From assembly GCF_032854445.1 (NCBI RefSeq), contig NW_027018020.1:1-64000 (forward strand): a DNA stretch of 64,000 nucleotides, read 5' to 3'. Numbering within the stretch: the stretch's first letter is position 1; the number at the start of each line of letters is the position of its first letter. The notes below the pieces were generated by a model that ran no database searches, was not told where the DNA came from, and saw only the letters and a program-made list of their open reading frames with translations. This document shows, piece after piece, positions 36,783 through 51,240 of the stretch. The stretch is from Liolophura sinensis (lineage: Eukaryota > Mollusca > Polyplacophora > Chitonida > Chitonidae). The position numbers and the translations under genes were made by a program.

Positions 36783-39700
36783 CTGCTGTAAAAAGTACAA
36801 CTAAACACTGACCCACATTTATAAGGTGCCAAAAGATGCGGAATTGGGCCAGGCATCGGCAGCTGTTAAAAAATTGCAAATATCCCTGGTTTCCATGGAG
36901 TAAGAGCCGTTGCTGGGCACGTGATTATGACATCAATATTCATTAAATTGTCGCCACAGCCAAAAGTGTTGGTCGGAGAGCAACGCGGTTTGCACCATTC
37001 GATTTCTCGTCACAAAATACGTCGGATTAGCCTCTTACCAGCAGCACTGGAACAGTTTTTCCACTTTTGCATTTTTGCCTGGTCTTTTTGTTAATTGAAA
37101 TCGGCTACACTGTACTCTGTACAATCGCGACTGGTCATTACTATATTCAACTTTTGACTATAAGTTATGTGCCCTTCGGTAGCCCAGAAGACGTCAAATC
37201 TTTGGGCCAAGCCCATTTAACTCACCCAGCAATTGTCTTACTTCTAAGTCCAAGATATTCTCAATGTCTTTATCTACGTGTAGAAAAACCACACCATTTG
37301 TACGTGAAAACCACAAGGTACTTGATACAGTCTGCTGTAAAAAGTACAACTGACCACAGACCCACATGAATAAGGTGCCAAAAGATGCGGAATTGAGCCA
37401 GGTATCGGCAGCTGTTAAAAGATTGCAAATTTCTCTGGTTTCCATGGAGTAAGAGCCGTTGCTGGGAATGTGATTATGACATAAATGATCATTCAATTGT
37501 CACTACAGTCAAAAGTATTGGTCGGACAGCAACGCGGTTTGCACCATTCGATTTCTCGTCACAAAATACGTCGGATTAGTCTCTTACCAGCAGCCATGGA
37601 ACAATTTTTCCAATTTTGCATTTTTACCTGGTCTTTTTGTTAATTGAAATCGGCTACACTGTACTCTGTACAATCGCGACTGGTCATTACTATATTCAAC
37701 TTTTGACTATAAGTTATGTGCCCTTCGGTAGCCCAGAAGACGTCAAATCTTTCGGCTAAGCCCATTTAACTCACCCAGCAATTGTCTTACTTCTAAGTCC
37801 AAGACAATCTCAATGTCTTTATCTACGTGTAGAAAAACCACACCATTTGTACGTGAAAAACACAAGGTACTTGATACAGTCTGTTGTAAATAGTACAACT
37901 GAACACTGACCCACTTCAGTAAGGTGCCAAAAGATGCGGAATTGAGCCAGGCATCGGCAGCTGTTGAAAAATTGCAAATTTCCCTGGTTTCCATGGAGTA
38001 AGAGCCGTTGCTACGCACGTGATTATGACATAAATGATCATTCAATTGTCGCTACAGCCAAAAGTATTGGTCGGAGAGCAACGCGGATTGCACCATTCGA
38101 TTTCTCGTCACAAAATACGTCGGATTAGTCTCTTACCAGCAGCACTGGAACAGTTTTTCCACTTTTGCATTTTTGCCTGGTCTTTTTGTTAATTGAAATC
38201 GGCTACACTGTACTCTGTACAATCGCGACTGGTCATTACTATATTCAACTTTTGACTATAAGTTATGTGCCCTTCGGTAGCCCAGAAGACCTGAAATCTT
38301 TGGGTCAAGCCCATTTAACTCACCCAGCAATTGCCTTACTTCTAAGTCCAAGACAATCTCAATGTCTTTATCTACGTGTAGAAAAACCAGACCATTTGTA
38401 CATAAAAAACACAAGGTACTTGATACAGTCTGCTGTAAAAAGTACAACTAAACACTGACCCACATTTATAAGGTGCCAAAAGATGCGGAATTGGGCCAGG
38501 CATCGGCAGCTGTTAAAAAATTGCAAATATCCCTGGTTTCCATGGAGTAAGAGCCGTTGCTGGGCACGTGATTATGACATCAATATTCATTGAATTGTCG
38601 CCACAGCCAAAAGTATTGGTCGGAGAGCAACGCGGTTTGCACCATTCGATTTGTCGTCACAAAATACGTCGGATTAGCCTCTTACCAGTAGCACTGGAAC
38701 AGTTTTTCCACTTTTGCATTTTTGCCTGGTCTTTTTGTTAATTGAATTCGGCTACACTGTACTCTGTACAATCGCGACTGGTCATTACTATATTCAACTT
38801 TTGACTATAAGTTATGTGCCCTTCGGTAGCCCAGAAGACGTCAAATCTTTGGGCCAAGCCCATTTAACTCACCCAGCAATTGTCTTACTTCTAAGTCCAA
38901 GACAATCTCAATGTCTTTATCTACGTGTATAAAAACCACACCATTTGTACGTGAAAACCACAAGGTACTTGATACAGTCTGCTGTAAAAAGTACAACTGA
39001 CCACAGACCCACATGAATAAGGTGCCAAAAGATGCGGAATTGAGCCAGGTATCGGCAGCTGTTAAAAGATTGCAAATTTCTCTGGTTTCCATGGAGTAAG
39101 AGCCGTTGCTGGGAATGTGATTATGACATAAATGATCATTCAATTGTCACTACAGTCAAAAGTATTGGTCGGAGAGCAACGCGGTTTGCACCATTCGATT
39201 TCTCGTCACAAAATACGTCGGATTAGTCTCTTACCAGCAGCCATGGAACAATTTTTCCAATTTTGTATTTTTACCTGGTCTTTTTGTTAATTGAAATCGG
39301 CTACACTGTACTCTGTACAATCGCGACTGGTCATTACTATATTCAACTTTTGACTATAAGTTATGTGCCCTTCGGTAGCCCAGAAGACGTCAAATCTTTG
39401 GGCTAAGCCCATTTAACTCACCCAGCAATTGTCTTACTTCTAAGTCCAAGACAATCTCAATGTCTTTATCTACGTGTAGAAAAACCAGACCATTTGTACA
39501 TGAAAAACACAAGGTACTTGATACAGTCTGTTGTAAATAGTACAACTGAACACTGACCCACTTCAGTAAGGTGCCAAAAGATTCGAATTGAGCCAGGCAT
39601 CGGCAGCTGTTGAAAAATTGCAAATTTCCCTGGTTTCCATGGAGTAAGAGCCGTTGCTACGCACGTGATTATGACATAAATGATCATTCAATTGTCGCTA

Positions 39701-41173
39701 CAGCCAAAAGTATTGGTCGGAGAGCAACGCGGATTGCACCATTCGATTTCTCGTCACAAAATACGTCGGATTAGCCTCTTACTAGTAGCACTGGAACAGT
39801 TTTTCCACTTTTGCATTTTTGCTTCGTGTTTTTGTTAATTGAAATCGGCTACACTGTACTCTGTACAATCGCGACTGGTCATTACTATATTCAACTTTTG
39901 ACTATAAGTTATGTGCCCTTCGGTAGCCCAGAAGACCTGAAATCTTTGGGCTAAGCCCATTTAACTCACCCAGCAATTGCCTTACTTCTAAGTGCAAGAC
40001 AATCTCAATGTCTTTATCTACGTGTAGAAAAACCACACCATTTGTACGTGAAAAACACAAGGTACTTCATACAGTCTGCTGTAAAAAGTACAACTGAACA
40101 CTGACCCACTTCAGTAAGGTGCCAAAAGATGCGGAATTGAGCCAGGCATCGGCAGCTGTTGAAAAATTGCAAATTTCCCTGGTTTCCATGGAGTAAGAGC
40201 CGTTGCTGGGCACGTGATTATGACATAAATGATCATTCAGTTGTCACTACAGGCAAAAGTATTGGTCGGAGAGACACGCGGTTTGCACCATTCGATTTCT
40301 CGTCACAAAATACGTCGGATTAGCCTCTTACCAGCAGCACTGGAACAGTTTTTCCACTTTTGCATTTTTACCTCGTCTTTTTGTTAATTGAAATCGGCTA
40401 CACTGTACTCTGTTCAATCGCGACTGGTCATTACTATATTCAACTTTTGACTATAAGTTATGTGCCCTTCGGTAGCCCAGAAGACGTCAAATCTTTGGGC
40501 CAAGCCCATTTAACTCACCCAGCAATTGCCTTACTTCTAAATGCAAGACAATCTCAATGTCTTTATCTACGTGTAGAAAAACCACACCATTTGTACGTGA
40601 AAAACACAAGGTACTTGATACAGTCTGCTGTAAAAAGTACAACTGAACACTGACCCACTTCAGTAAGGTGCCAAAAGATGCGGAATTGAGCCAGGCATCG
40701 GCAGCTGTTGAATAATTGCTAATTTCCCTGGTTTCCATGGAGTAAGAGCCGTTGCTGGGCACTTGATTATGACATAAATGATCATTCAATTGTCAATACA
40801 GCCAAAAGGATTGGTCGGAGAGCAACGCGGTTTGCACCATTCGATTTCTCGTCACAAAATACGTCGGATTAGCCTCTTACCAGCAGCACTGGAACAGTTT
40901 TTCTACTTTTGCATTTTTGCCTGGTCTTTTTGTTAATTGAAATCGGCTACACTGTACTCTGTACAATCGCGACTGGTCATTACTATATTCAACTTTTGAC
41001 TATAAGTTATGTGCCCTTCGGTAGCCCAGAAGACCTGAAATCTTTGGGTCAAGCCTATTTAACTCACCCAGCAATTGTCTTACTTCTAAGTCCAAGACAA
41101 TCTCAATGTCCTTATCTACGTGTAGAACAACCACACCATTTGTACATAAAAAACACAAGGTACTTGATACAGT
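36783..41173. repeat. HOR-C standard copy (8 monomers, 4,391 bp)
   Basis: Monomer starts: 36,783 (b1), 37,332 (c1), 37,881 (a1), 38,430 (b2), 38,979 (c2), 39,528 (a2), 40,076 (extra 1) and 40,625 (extra 2). The next unit at 41,174 is again b1 type. It is homologous to 52,702-57,093 at an offset of 15,919 bp up to about 39.5 kb, growing by 1 bp after the single-base indel at 39,585. Confidence 0.93.
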
Positions 41174-41985
41174 CTGCTGTAAAAAGTACAACTAAACACT
41201 GACCCACATTTATAAGGTGCCAAAAGATGCGGAATTGGGCCAGGCATCGGCAGCTGTTAAAAAATTGCAAATATCCCTGGTTTCCATGGAGTAAGAGCCG
41301 TTGCTGGGCACGTGATTATGACATCAATATTCATTAAATTGTTGCCACAGCCAAAAGTGTTGGTCGGAGAGCAACGCGGTTTGCACCATTCGATTTCTCG
41401 TCACAAAATACGTCGGATTAGCCTCTTACCAGCAGCACTGGAACAGTTTTTCCACTTTTGCATTTTGCCTGGTCTTTTTGTTAATTGAAATCGGCTACAC
41501 TGTACTCTGTACAATCGCGACTGGTCATTACTATATTCAACTTTTGACTATAAGTTATGTGCCCTTCGGTAGCCAGAAGACGTCAAATCTTTGGGCCAAG
41601 CCCATTTAACTCACCCAGCAATTGTCTTACTTCTAAGTCCAAGATATTCTCAATGTCTTTATCTACGTGTAGAAAAACCACACCATTTGTACGTGAAAAC
41701 CACAAGGTACTTGATACAGTCTGCTGTAAAAAGTACAACTGACCACAGACCCACATGAATAAGGTGCCAAAAGATGCGGAATTGAGCAAGGTATCGGCAG
41801 CTGTTAAAAGATTGCAAATTTCTCTGGTTTCCATGGAGTAAGAGCCGTTGCTGGGAATGTGATTATGACATAAATGATCATTCAATTGTCACTACAGTCA
41901 AAAGTATTGTCGGACAGCAACGCGGTTTGCACCATTCGATTTCTCGTCACAAAATACGTCGGATTTAGTCTCTTACAGCAGCCAT
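39580..41985. other. Short indel-bearing stretch in superunit copy 1
   Basis: Single-base differences from copy 2 include GATTCGAATTG (39,582), GCATTTTGCC (41,460), GTAGCCAGAAG (41,570), GTATTGTCGG (41,905), GGATTTAGTC (41,961) and CTTACAGCAGCC (41,972). The homologous bases in 55.5-57.9 kb are intact. Together they account for the offset change from 15,919 to 15,923. Confidence 0.6.
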
Positions 41986-42817
41986 GGAACAATTTTTCCA
42001 ATTTTGCATTTTTACCTGGTCTTTTTGTTAATTGAAATCGGCTACACTGTACTCTGTACAATCGCGACTGGTCATTACTATATTCAACTTTTGACTATAA
42101 GTTATGTGCCCTTCGGTAGCCCAGAAGACGTCAAATCTTTCGGCTAAGCCCATTTAACTCACCCAGCAATTGTCTTACTTCTAAGTCCAAGACAATCTCA
42201 ATGTCTTTATCTACGTGTAGAAAAACCACACCATTTGTACGTGAAAAACACAAGGTACTTGATACAGTCTGTTGTAAATAGTACAACTGAACACTGACCC
42301 ACTTCAGTAAGGTGCCAAAAGATGCGGAATTGAGCCAGGCATCGGCAGCTGTTGAAAAATTGCAAATTTCCCTGGTTTCCATGGAGTAAGAGCCGTTGCT
42401 ACGCACGTGATTATGACATAAATGATCATTCAATTGTCGCTACAGCCAAAAGTATTGGTCGGAGAGCAACGCGGATTGCACCATTCGATTTCTCGTCACA
42501 AAATAAGTCGGATTAGTCTCTTACGAGTAGCACTGGAACAGTTTTTCCACTTTTGCATTTTTGCCTGGTCTTTTTGTTAATTGAAACCGGCTACACTGTA
42601 CTCTGTACAATCGCGACTGGTCATTACTATATTCGACTTTTGACTATAAGTTATGTGCCCTTCGGTAGCCCAGAAGACCTGAAATCTTTGGGCCAAGCCC
42701 ATTTAACTCACCCAGCACTTGTCTTACTTCTAAGTTCAAGACAATCTCAATGTCTTTATCTAAGTGTAGAAAAACCAGACCATTTGTACATAAAAAACAC
42801 AAGGTACTTGATACAGT
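41174..42817. repeat. HOR-C truncated copy (b1-c1-a1 only)
   Basis: Starts: 41,174, 41,721 and 42,269. The type 1 trimer is followed by region-D monomers instead of a type 2 trimer; the last unit gains CTCTTACGAGTAGC near its middle. Several single-base gaps and insertions lie between 41,463 and 41,980 and are absent from the later copy at 57,094-58,740. Confidence 0.85.
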
Positions 42818-45800
42818 CTGCTGTAAAAAGTACAACTAAACACTGACCCACATTTATAAGGTGCCAAAAGATGTGGAATTGGGCCAGGCATCGGCAGCTG
42901 TTAAAAAATTGCAGATTTCCCTGGTTTCCATGGAGTAAGAGCCGTTGCTGGGCACGTGACTATGAAATCAATGATCATTGATCTGTCGCTACAGCCAAAA
43001 GTATTGGTCGGAGAGCAACGCGGTTTGCACCATTCGATTTCTCGTCACAAAATACGTCGGATTAGCCTCTTACCAGCAGCACTGGAACAGTTTTTCCACT
43101 TTTGCATTTTTGCCTGGTCTTTTTATTAATCGAAATCGGCTAAACTGTACTCTGTACAATCGCGACTGGTCATTACTATATTCAACTTTTGACTATAAGT
43201 TATGTGCCCTTCGGTAGCCCAGAAGACCTGAAATCTTTGGGCTAAGCCCATTTAACTCACCCAGCAATTGCCTTACTTCTAAGTGCTAGACAATCTCAAT
43301 GTCTTTATCTACATGTAGGAAAACCACACCATTTGTACGTGAAAACCACAAGGTACTTGATACAGTCTGCTGTAAAATGTACAACTGACCACAGACCCAC
43401 ATGAATAAGGTGCCAAAAGATGCGGAATTGAGCCAGGCATCGGCAGCTGTTGAATAATTGCTAATTTCCCTGGTTTCCATGGAGTAAGAGCCGTTGCTGG
43501 GCACGTGATTATGACATAAATGATCATTCAATTGTCGCTACAGGCAAAAGTATTGGTCGGAGAGCAACGCGGTTTGCACCATTCGATTTCTCGTCACAAA
43601 ATACGTCGGATTAGCCTCTTACCAGCAGCACTGGAACAGTTTTTTCCACTTTTGCATTTTTGCCTGGTCTTTTTGTTAATTGAAATCGGCTACACTGTAC
43701 TCTGTACAATCGCGACTGGTCATTACTATATTCAACTTTTGACTATAAGTTATGTGCCCTTCGGTAGCCCAGAAGACGTCAAATCTTTGGGCCCAGCCCA
43801 TTTAACTCACCCAGCAATTGTCTTACTTCTAAGTCCAAGACATTCTCAATGTCTTTATCTACGTGTAGAAAAACCACACCATTTGTACGTGAAAACCACA
43901 AGGTACTTGATACAGTCTGCTGTAAAAAGTACAACTGACCACAGACCCACATGAATAAGGTGCCAAAAGATGCGGAATTGAGCCAGGTATCGGCAGCTGT
44001 TAAAAGATTGCAAATTTCTCTGGTTTCCATGGAGTAAGAGCCGTTGCTGTGAATGTGATTATGACATAAATGATCATTCAATTGTCACTACAGTCAAAAG
44101 TATTGGTCGGAGAGCAACGCGGTTTGCACCATTCGATTTCTCGTCACAAAATACGTCGGATTAGTCCTCTTACCAGCAGCCATGGAACAATTTTTCCAAT
44201 TTTGCATTTTTACCTGGTCTTTTTGTTAATTGAAATCGGCTACACAGTACTCTGTACAATCGCGACTGGTCATTACTATATTCAACTTTTGACTATAAGT
44301 TATGTGCCCTTCGGTAGCCCAGAAGACGTCAAATCTTTCGGCTAAGCCCATTTAACTCACCCAGCAATTGTCTTACTTCTAAGTGCAAGACAATCTCAAT
44401 GTCTTTATCTACGTGTAGAAAAACCACACCATTTGTACATGAAAAACACAAGGTACTTGATACAGTCTGCTGTAAAAAGTACAACTGACCACAGACCCAC
44501 ATGAATAAGGTGCCAAAAGATGCGGAATTGAGCCAGGTATCGGCAGCTGTTAAAAGATTGCAAATTTCTCTGGTTTCCATGGAGTAAGAGCCGTTGCTGT
44601 GAATGTGATTATGACATAAATGATCATTCAATTGTCACTACAGTCAAAAGTATTGGTCGGAGAGCAACGCGGTTTGCACCATTCGATTTCTCGTCACAAA
44701 ATACGTCGGATTAGTCTCTTACCAGCAGCCATGGAACAATTTTTCCAATTTTGTATTTTTACCTGGTCTTTTTGTTAATTGAAATCGGCTACACTGTACT
44801 CTGTACAATCGCGACTGGTCATTACTATATTCAACTTTTGACTATAAGTTATGTGCCCTTCGGTAGCCCAGAAGACGTCAAATCTTTCGGCCAAGCCCAT
44901 TTAACTCACCCAGCAATTGTCTTACTTCTAAGTGCAAGACAATCTCAATGTCTTTATCTACGTGTAGAAAAACCACACCATTTGTACATGAAAAACACAA
45001 GGTACTTGATACAGTCTGTTGTAAATAGTACAACTGAACACTGACCCACTTCAGTAAGGTGCCAAAAGATTCGGAATTGAGCCAGGCATCGGCAGCTGTT
45101 GAAAAATTGCAAATTTCCCTGGTTTCCATGGAGTAAGAGCCGTTGCTACGCACGTGATTATGACATAAATGATCATTCAATTGTCGCTACAGCCAAAAGT
45201 ATTGGTCGGAGAGCAACGCGGATTGCACCATTCGATTTCTCGTCACAAAATACGTCGGATTAGCCTCTTACTAGTAGCACTGGAACAGTTTTTCCACTTT
45301 TGCGTTTTTGCCTGGTCTTTTTGTTAATTGAAACCGGCTACACTGTACTCTGTACAATCGCGACTGGTCATTACTATATTCGACTTTTGACTATAAGTTA
45401 TGTGCCCTTCGGTAGCTCAGAAGACCTGAAATCTTTGGGCCAAGCCCATTTAACTCACCCAGCAATTGTCTTACTTCTAAGTCCAAGACAATCTCAATGT
45501 CTTTATCTAAGTGTAGAAAAACCAGACCATTTGTACATAAAAAATACAAGGTACTTGATACAGTCTGCTGTAAAAAGTACAACTAAACACTGACCCACAT
45601 TTATAAGGTGCCAAAAGATGCGGAATTGCGCCAGGCATCGGCAGCTGTTAAAAAATTGCAAATATCCCTGGTTTCCATGGAGTAAGAGCCGTTGCTGGGC
45701 ACGTGATTATGACATAAATGATCATTCAATTGTCACTACAGGCAAAAGTATTGGTCGGAGAGCAACGCGGTTAGCACCATTCGATTTCTCGTCACAAAAT

Positions 45801-48800
45801 ACGTCGGATTAGCCTCTTACCAGCAGCACTGGATCAGTTTTTCCACTTTTGCATTTTTACCTGGTCTTTTTGTTTATTGAAATCGGCTACACTGTACTCT
45901 GTACAATCGCGACTGGTCATTACTATATTCAACTTTTGACTATAAGTTATGTGCCCTTCGGTAGCCCAGAAGACGTCAAATCTTTGGGCCAAGCCCATTT
46001 AACTCACCCAGCAATTGCCTTACTTCTAAGTGCAAGACAATCTCAATGTCTCTATCTACGTGTAGAAAAAACCACACCATTTGTACGTGAAAACCACAAG
46101 GTACTTGATACAGTCTGCTGTAAAAAGTACAACTGAACACTGACCCACTTCAGTAAGGTGCCAAAAGATGCGGAATTGAGCCAGGCATCGGCAGCTGTTG
46201 AAAAATTGCAAATTTCCCTGGTTTCCATGGAGTAAGAGCCGTTGCTGGGCACGTGATTATGACATCAATGATCATTCAATTGTCACTACAGGCAAAAGTA
46301 TTGGTCGGAGAGCAACGCGGTTTGCACCATTCGATTTCTCGTCACAAAATACGTCGGATTAGCCTCTTACCAGCAGCACTGGATCAGTTTTTCCACTTTT
46401 GCATTTTTACCTGGTCTTTTTGTTTATTGAAATCGGCTACACTGTACTCTGTACAATCGCGACTGGTCATTACTATATTCAACTTTTGACTATAAGTTAT
46501 GTGCCCTTCGGTAGCCCAGAAGACGTCAAATCTTTGGGCCAAGCCCATTTAACTCACCCAGCAATTGCCTTACTTCTAAGTGCAAGACAATCTCAATGTC
46601 TTTATCTACGTGTAGAAAAACCACACCATTTGTACGTGAAAACCACAAGGTACTTGATACAGTCTGCTGTAAAAAGTACAACTGAACACTGACCCACTTC
46701 AGTAAGGTGCCAAAGGATGCGGAATTAAGACAGGCATCGGCAGCTGTTGAAAAATTGCAAATTTCCCTGGTTTCCATGGAGTAAGAGCCGTTGCTGGGCA
46801 CGTGATTATGACATAAATGATCATTCAATTGTCACTACAGGCAAAAGTATTGGTCGGAGAGCAACGCGGTTTGCACCATTCGATTTCTCGTCACAAAATA
46901 CGTCGGATTAGCCTCTTACCAGCAGCACTGGAACAGTTTTTCCACTTTTGCATTTTTACCTGGTCTTTTTGTTAATTGAAATCGGCTACACTGTACTCTG
47001 TACAATCGCGACTGGTCATTACTATATTCGACTTTTGACTATAAGTTATGTACCCTTCGGTAGCCCAGAAGACGTCAAATCTTTCGGCTAAGCCCATTTA
47101 ACTCACCCAGCAATTGCCTTACTTCTAAGTGCAAGACAATCTCAATGTCTTTATCTACGTGTAGAAAAACCACACCATTTTTCATAAATAACACAAGGTA
47201 CTTGATACAGTCTGCTGTAAAAAGTACAACTAAACACTGACCCACATTTATAAGGTGCCAAAAGATGTAGAATTGGGCCAGGCATCGGCAGCTGTTAAAA
47301 AATTGCAAATATCCCTGGTTTCCATGGAGTAAGAGCCGTTGCTGGGCACGTGATTATGACATCAATGATCATTGATCTGTCGCTACAGCCAAAAGTATTG
47401 GTCGGAGAGCAACGCGGTTTGCACCATTCGATTTGTCGTCACAAAATACGTCGGATTAGCCTCTTACTAGTAGCACTGGAACAGTTTTTCCACTTTTGCA
47501 TTTTTGCTTCGTCTTTTTGTTAATTGAAATCGGCTAAACTGTACTCTGTACAATCGCGACTGGTCATTACTATATTCAACTTTTGACTATAAGTTATGTG
47601 CCCTTCGGTAGCCCAGAAGACGTCAAATCTTTCGGCTAAGCCCATTTAACTCACCCAGCAATTGCCTTACTTCTAAGTGCAAGACAATCTTAATGTCTTT
47701 ATCTACGTGTAGAAAAACCACACCATTTGTACGTGAAAAACACAAGGTACTTGATACAGTCTGCTGTAAAAAGTACAACTGAACACTGACCCACTTCAGT
47801 AAGGTGCCAAAAAATGCAGAATTGAGCCAGGCATCGGCAGCTGTTGAAAAATTGCAAATATCCCTGGTTTCCATGGAGTAAGAGCCGTTGCTGGGCACGT
47901 GATTATGACATCAATGATCATTGATCTGTCGCTACAGCCAAAAGTATTGGTCGGAGAGCAACGCGGTTTGCACCATTCGATTTCTCGTCACAAAATACGT
48001 CGGATTAGCCTCTTACCAGCAGCACTGGAACAGTTTTTCCACTTTTGCATTTTTGCCTGGTCTTTTTATTAATCGAAATCGGCTACACTGTACTCTGTAC
48101 AATCGCGACTGGTCATTACTATATTCAACTTTTGACTATAAGTTATGTGCCCTTCGGTAGCCCAGAAGACGTCAAATCTTTGGGCCAAGCCCATTTAACT
48201 CACCCAGCAATTGCCTTACTTCTAAGTGCAAGACAATCTCAATGTCTTTATCTACGTGTAGAAAAACCACACTATTTATACATAAAAAACACAAGGTACT
48301 TGATACAGTCTGCTGTAAAAAGTACAACTAAACACTGACCCACATTTTTAAGGTGCCAAAAGATGTGGAATTGGGCCAGGCATCGGCAGCTGTTAAAAAA
48401 TTGCAAATATCCCTGGTTTCCATGGAGTAAGAGCCGTTGCTGGGCACGTGATTATGACATCAATGATCATTGATCTGTCGCTACAGCCAAAAGTATTGGT
48501 CGGAGAGCAACGCGGTTTGCACCATTCGATTTGTCGTCACAAAATACGTCGGATTAGCCTCTTACTAGTAGCACTGGAACAGTTTTTCCACTTTTGCATT
48601 TTTGCTTCGTCTTTTTGTTAATTGAAATCGGCTAAACTGTACTCTGTACAATCGCGACTGGTCATTACTATATTCAACTTTTGACTATAAGTTATGTGCC
48701 CTTCGGTAGCCCAGAAGACGTCAAATCTTTCGGCTAAGCCGATTTAACTCACCCAGCAATTGCCTTACTTCTAAGTGCAAGACAATCTTAATGTCTTTAT

Positions 48801-50505
48801 CTACGTGTAGAAAAACCACACCATTTGTACGTGAAAAACACAAGGTACTTGATACAGTCTGCTGTAAAAAGTACAACTGAACACTGACCCACTTCAGTAA
48901 GGTGCCAAAAAATGCAGAATTGAGCCAGGCATCGGCAGCTGTTGAAAAATTGCAAATATCCCTGGTTTCCATGGAGTAAGAGCCGTTGCTGGGCACGTGA
49001 TTATGACATCAATGATCATTGATCTGTCGCTACAGCCAAAAGTATTGGTCGGAGAGCAACGCGGTTTGCACCATTCGATTTCTCGTCACAAAATACGTCG
49101 GATTAGCCTCTTACCAGCAGCACTGGAACAGTTTTTCCACTTTTGCATTTTTGCCTGGTCTTTTTATTAATCGAAATCGGCTACACTGTACTCTGTACAA
49201 TCGCGACTGGTCATTACTATATTCAACTTTTGACTATAAGTTATGTGCCCTTCGGTAGCCCAGAAGACGTCAAATCTTTGGGCCAAGCCCATTTAACTCA
49301 CCCAGCAATTGCCTTACTTCTAAGTGCAAGACAATCTCAATGTCTTTATCTACGTGTAGAAAAACCACACCATTTATACATAAAAAACACAAGGTACTTG
49401 ATACAGTCTGCTGTAAAAAGTACAACTAAACACTGACCCACATTTTTAAGGTGCCAAAAGATGTGGAATTGGGCCAGGCATCGGCAGCTGTTAAAAAATT
49501 GCAAATATCCCTGGTTTCCATGGAGTAAGAGCCGTTGCTGGGCACGTGATTATGACATCAATGATGATTGATCTGTCGCTACACCCAAAAGTATTGGTCG
49601 GAGAGCAACGCGGTTTGCACCATTCGATTTCTCTTCACAAAATACGTCGGATTAGCCTCTTACCAGCAGCACTGGAACAGTTTTTCCACTTTTGCATTTT
49701 TGCCTGGTCTTTTTATTAATCGAAATCGGCTAAACTGTACTCTGTACAATCGCGACTGGTCATTACTATATTCAACTTTTGACTATAAGTTATGTGCCCT
49801 TCGGTAGCCCAGAAGACCTGAAATCTTTGGGCTAAGCCCATTTAACTCACCCAGCAATTGCCTTACTTCTAAGTGCTAGACAATCTCAATGTCTTTATCT
49901 ACATGTAGGAAAACCACACCATTTGTACGTGAAAACCACAAGGTACTTGATACAGTCTGCTGTAAAATGTACAACTGACCACAGACCCACATGAATAAGG
50001 TGCCAAAAGATGCGGAATTGAGCCAGGCATCGGCAGCTGTTGAAAAATTGCAAATTTCCCTGGTTTCCATGGAGTAAGAGCCGTTGCTGGGCACGTGATT
50101 ATGACATCAATGATCATTCAGTTGTCACTACAGGCAAAAGTCTTGGTCGGAGAGCAACGCGGTTTGCACCATTCGATTTGTCGTCACAAAATACGTCGGA
50201 TTAGCCTCTTACCAGCAGCACTGGAACAGTTTTTCCACTTTTGCATTTTTGCCTGGTCTTTTTGTTAATTGAAACCGGCTACACTGCACTCTGTACAATC
50301 GCGACTGGTCATTACTATATTCAACTTTTGACTATAAGTTATGTGCCCTTCGGTAGCCCAGAAGACGTCAAATCTTTGGGCTAAGCCCATTTAACTCACC
50401 CAGCAATTGTCTTACTTCTAAGTCCAAGACAATCTCAATGTCTTTATCTACGTGTAGAAAAACCAGACCATTTGTACATGAAAAACACAAGGTACTTGAT
50501 ACAGT
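42818..50505. repeat. Region D, mixed monomers
   Basis: Starts: 42,818 b, 43,367 c, 43,917 c, 44,467 c, 45,016 a, 45,565 b, 46,115 a, 46,664 a, 47,212 b, 47,761 a, 48,310 b, 48,859 a, 49,408 b and 49,957 c. Units around 45.85-47.2 kb are near duplicates sharing CACTGGATCAG and TTTGTTTATTG. Several units carry CATCAATGATCATTGATCTG and TTTTTATTAATCG, variants not seen before 42.8 kb. No strict long period is visible apart from the dimer at 47.3-49.5 kb. Confidence 0.8.
47350..49545. repeat. 1,098-bp dimer HOR, two copies
   Basis: A class b/class a pair repeats at exactly two monomers. ATCATTGATCTG, CTTCGTCTTTTTG and the run GTGCCAAAAAATGCAG recur 1,098 bp apart (about 47,797 and 48,895). The homologous place in the second large copy (62.7-63.8 kb) holds the pair only once. 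Confidence 0.88.
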
Positions 50506-51240
50506 CTGTTGTAAATAGTACAACTGAACACTGACCCACTTCAGTAAGGTGCCAAAAGATTCGGAATTGAGCCAGGCATCGGCAGCTGTTGAAAAATTGC
50601 AAATTTTCCTGGTTTCCATGGAGTAAGAGCCGTTGCTACGCACGTGATTATGACATAAATGATCATTCAATTGTCGCTACAGCCAAAAGTATTGGTCGGA
50701 GAGCAACGCGGTTTGCACCATTCGATTTGTCGTCACAAAATACGTCGGATTAGCCTCTTACCAGCAGCACTGGAACAGTTTTTCCACTTTTGCATTTTTG
50801 CCTGGTCTTTTTGTTAATTGAAACCGGCTACACTGCACTCTGTACAATCGCGACTGGTCATTACTATATTCAACTTTTGACTATAAGTTATGTGCCCTTC
50901 GGTAGCCCAGAAGACGTCAAATCTTTGGGCTAAGCCCATTTAACTCACCCAGCAATTGTCTTACTTCTAAGTCCAAGACAATCTCAATGTCTTTATCTAC
51001 GTGTAGAAAAACCAGACCATTTGTACATGAAAAACACAAGGTACTTGATACAGTCTGTTGTAAATAGTACAACTGAACACTGACCCACTTCAGTAAGGTG
51101 CCAAAAGATTCGGAATTGAGCCAGGCATCGGCAGCTGTTGAAAAATTGCAAATTTCCCTGGTTTCCATGGAGTAAGAGCCGTTGCTACGCACGTGATTAT
51201 GACATAAATGATCATTCAATTGTCGCTACAGCCAAAAGTA
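50150..51240. repeat. Single-monomer tandem duplicate next to the 15.9-kb copy boundary
   Basis: The segment with ATTGAAACCGGCTACACTGC, then ACCAGACCATTTG, CTGTTGTAAATAG and AAAGATTCGG, occurs twice 549 bp apart (units at 50,506 and 51,055). The second example matches the unit at 35,136 and begins the second copy of the large duplication. Confidence 0.8.

Larger units (their letters stand above)
34918..50836. repeat. 15.9-kb superunit, copy 1 (29 monomers)
   Basis: From just after 34,917 this segment is repeated from 50,837 onward at an offset of 15,919 bp. The boundary is set by the last mismatch, ACACTGTACT (34,917) against CACTGCACTC (50,836), within otherwise matching monomers. The class order of m65-m91 matches m94-m117 once three missing monomers are allowed. 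Most monomers in the two copies look identical or differ by a few bases. Confidence 0.9.
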
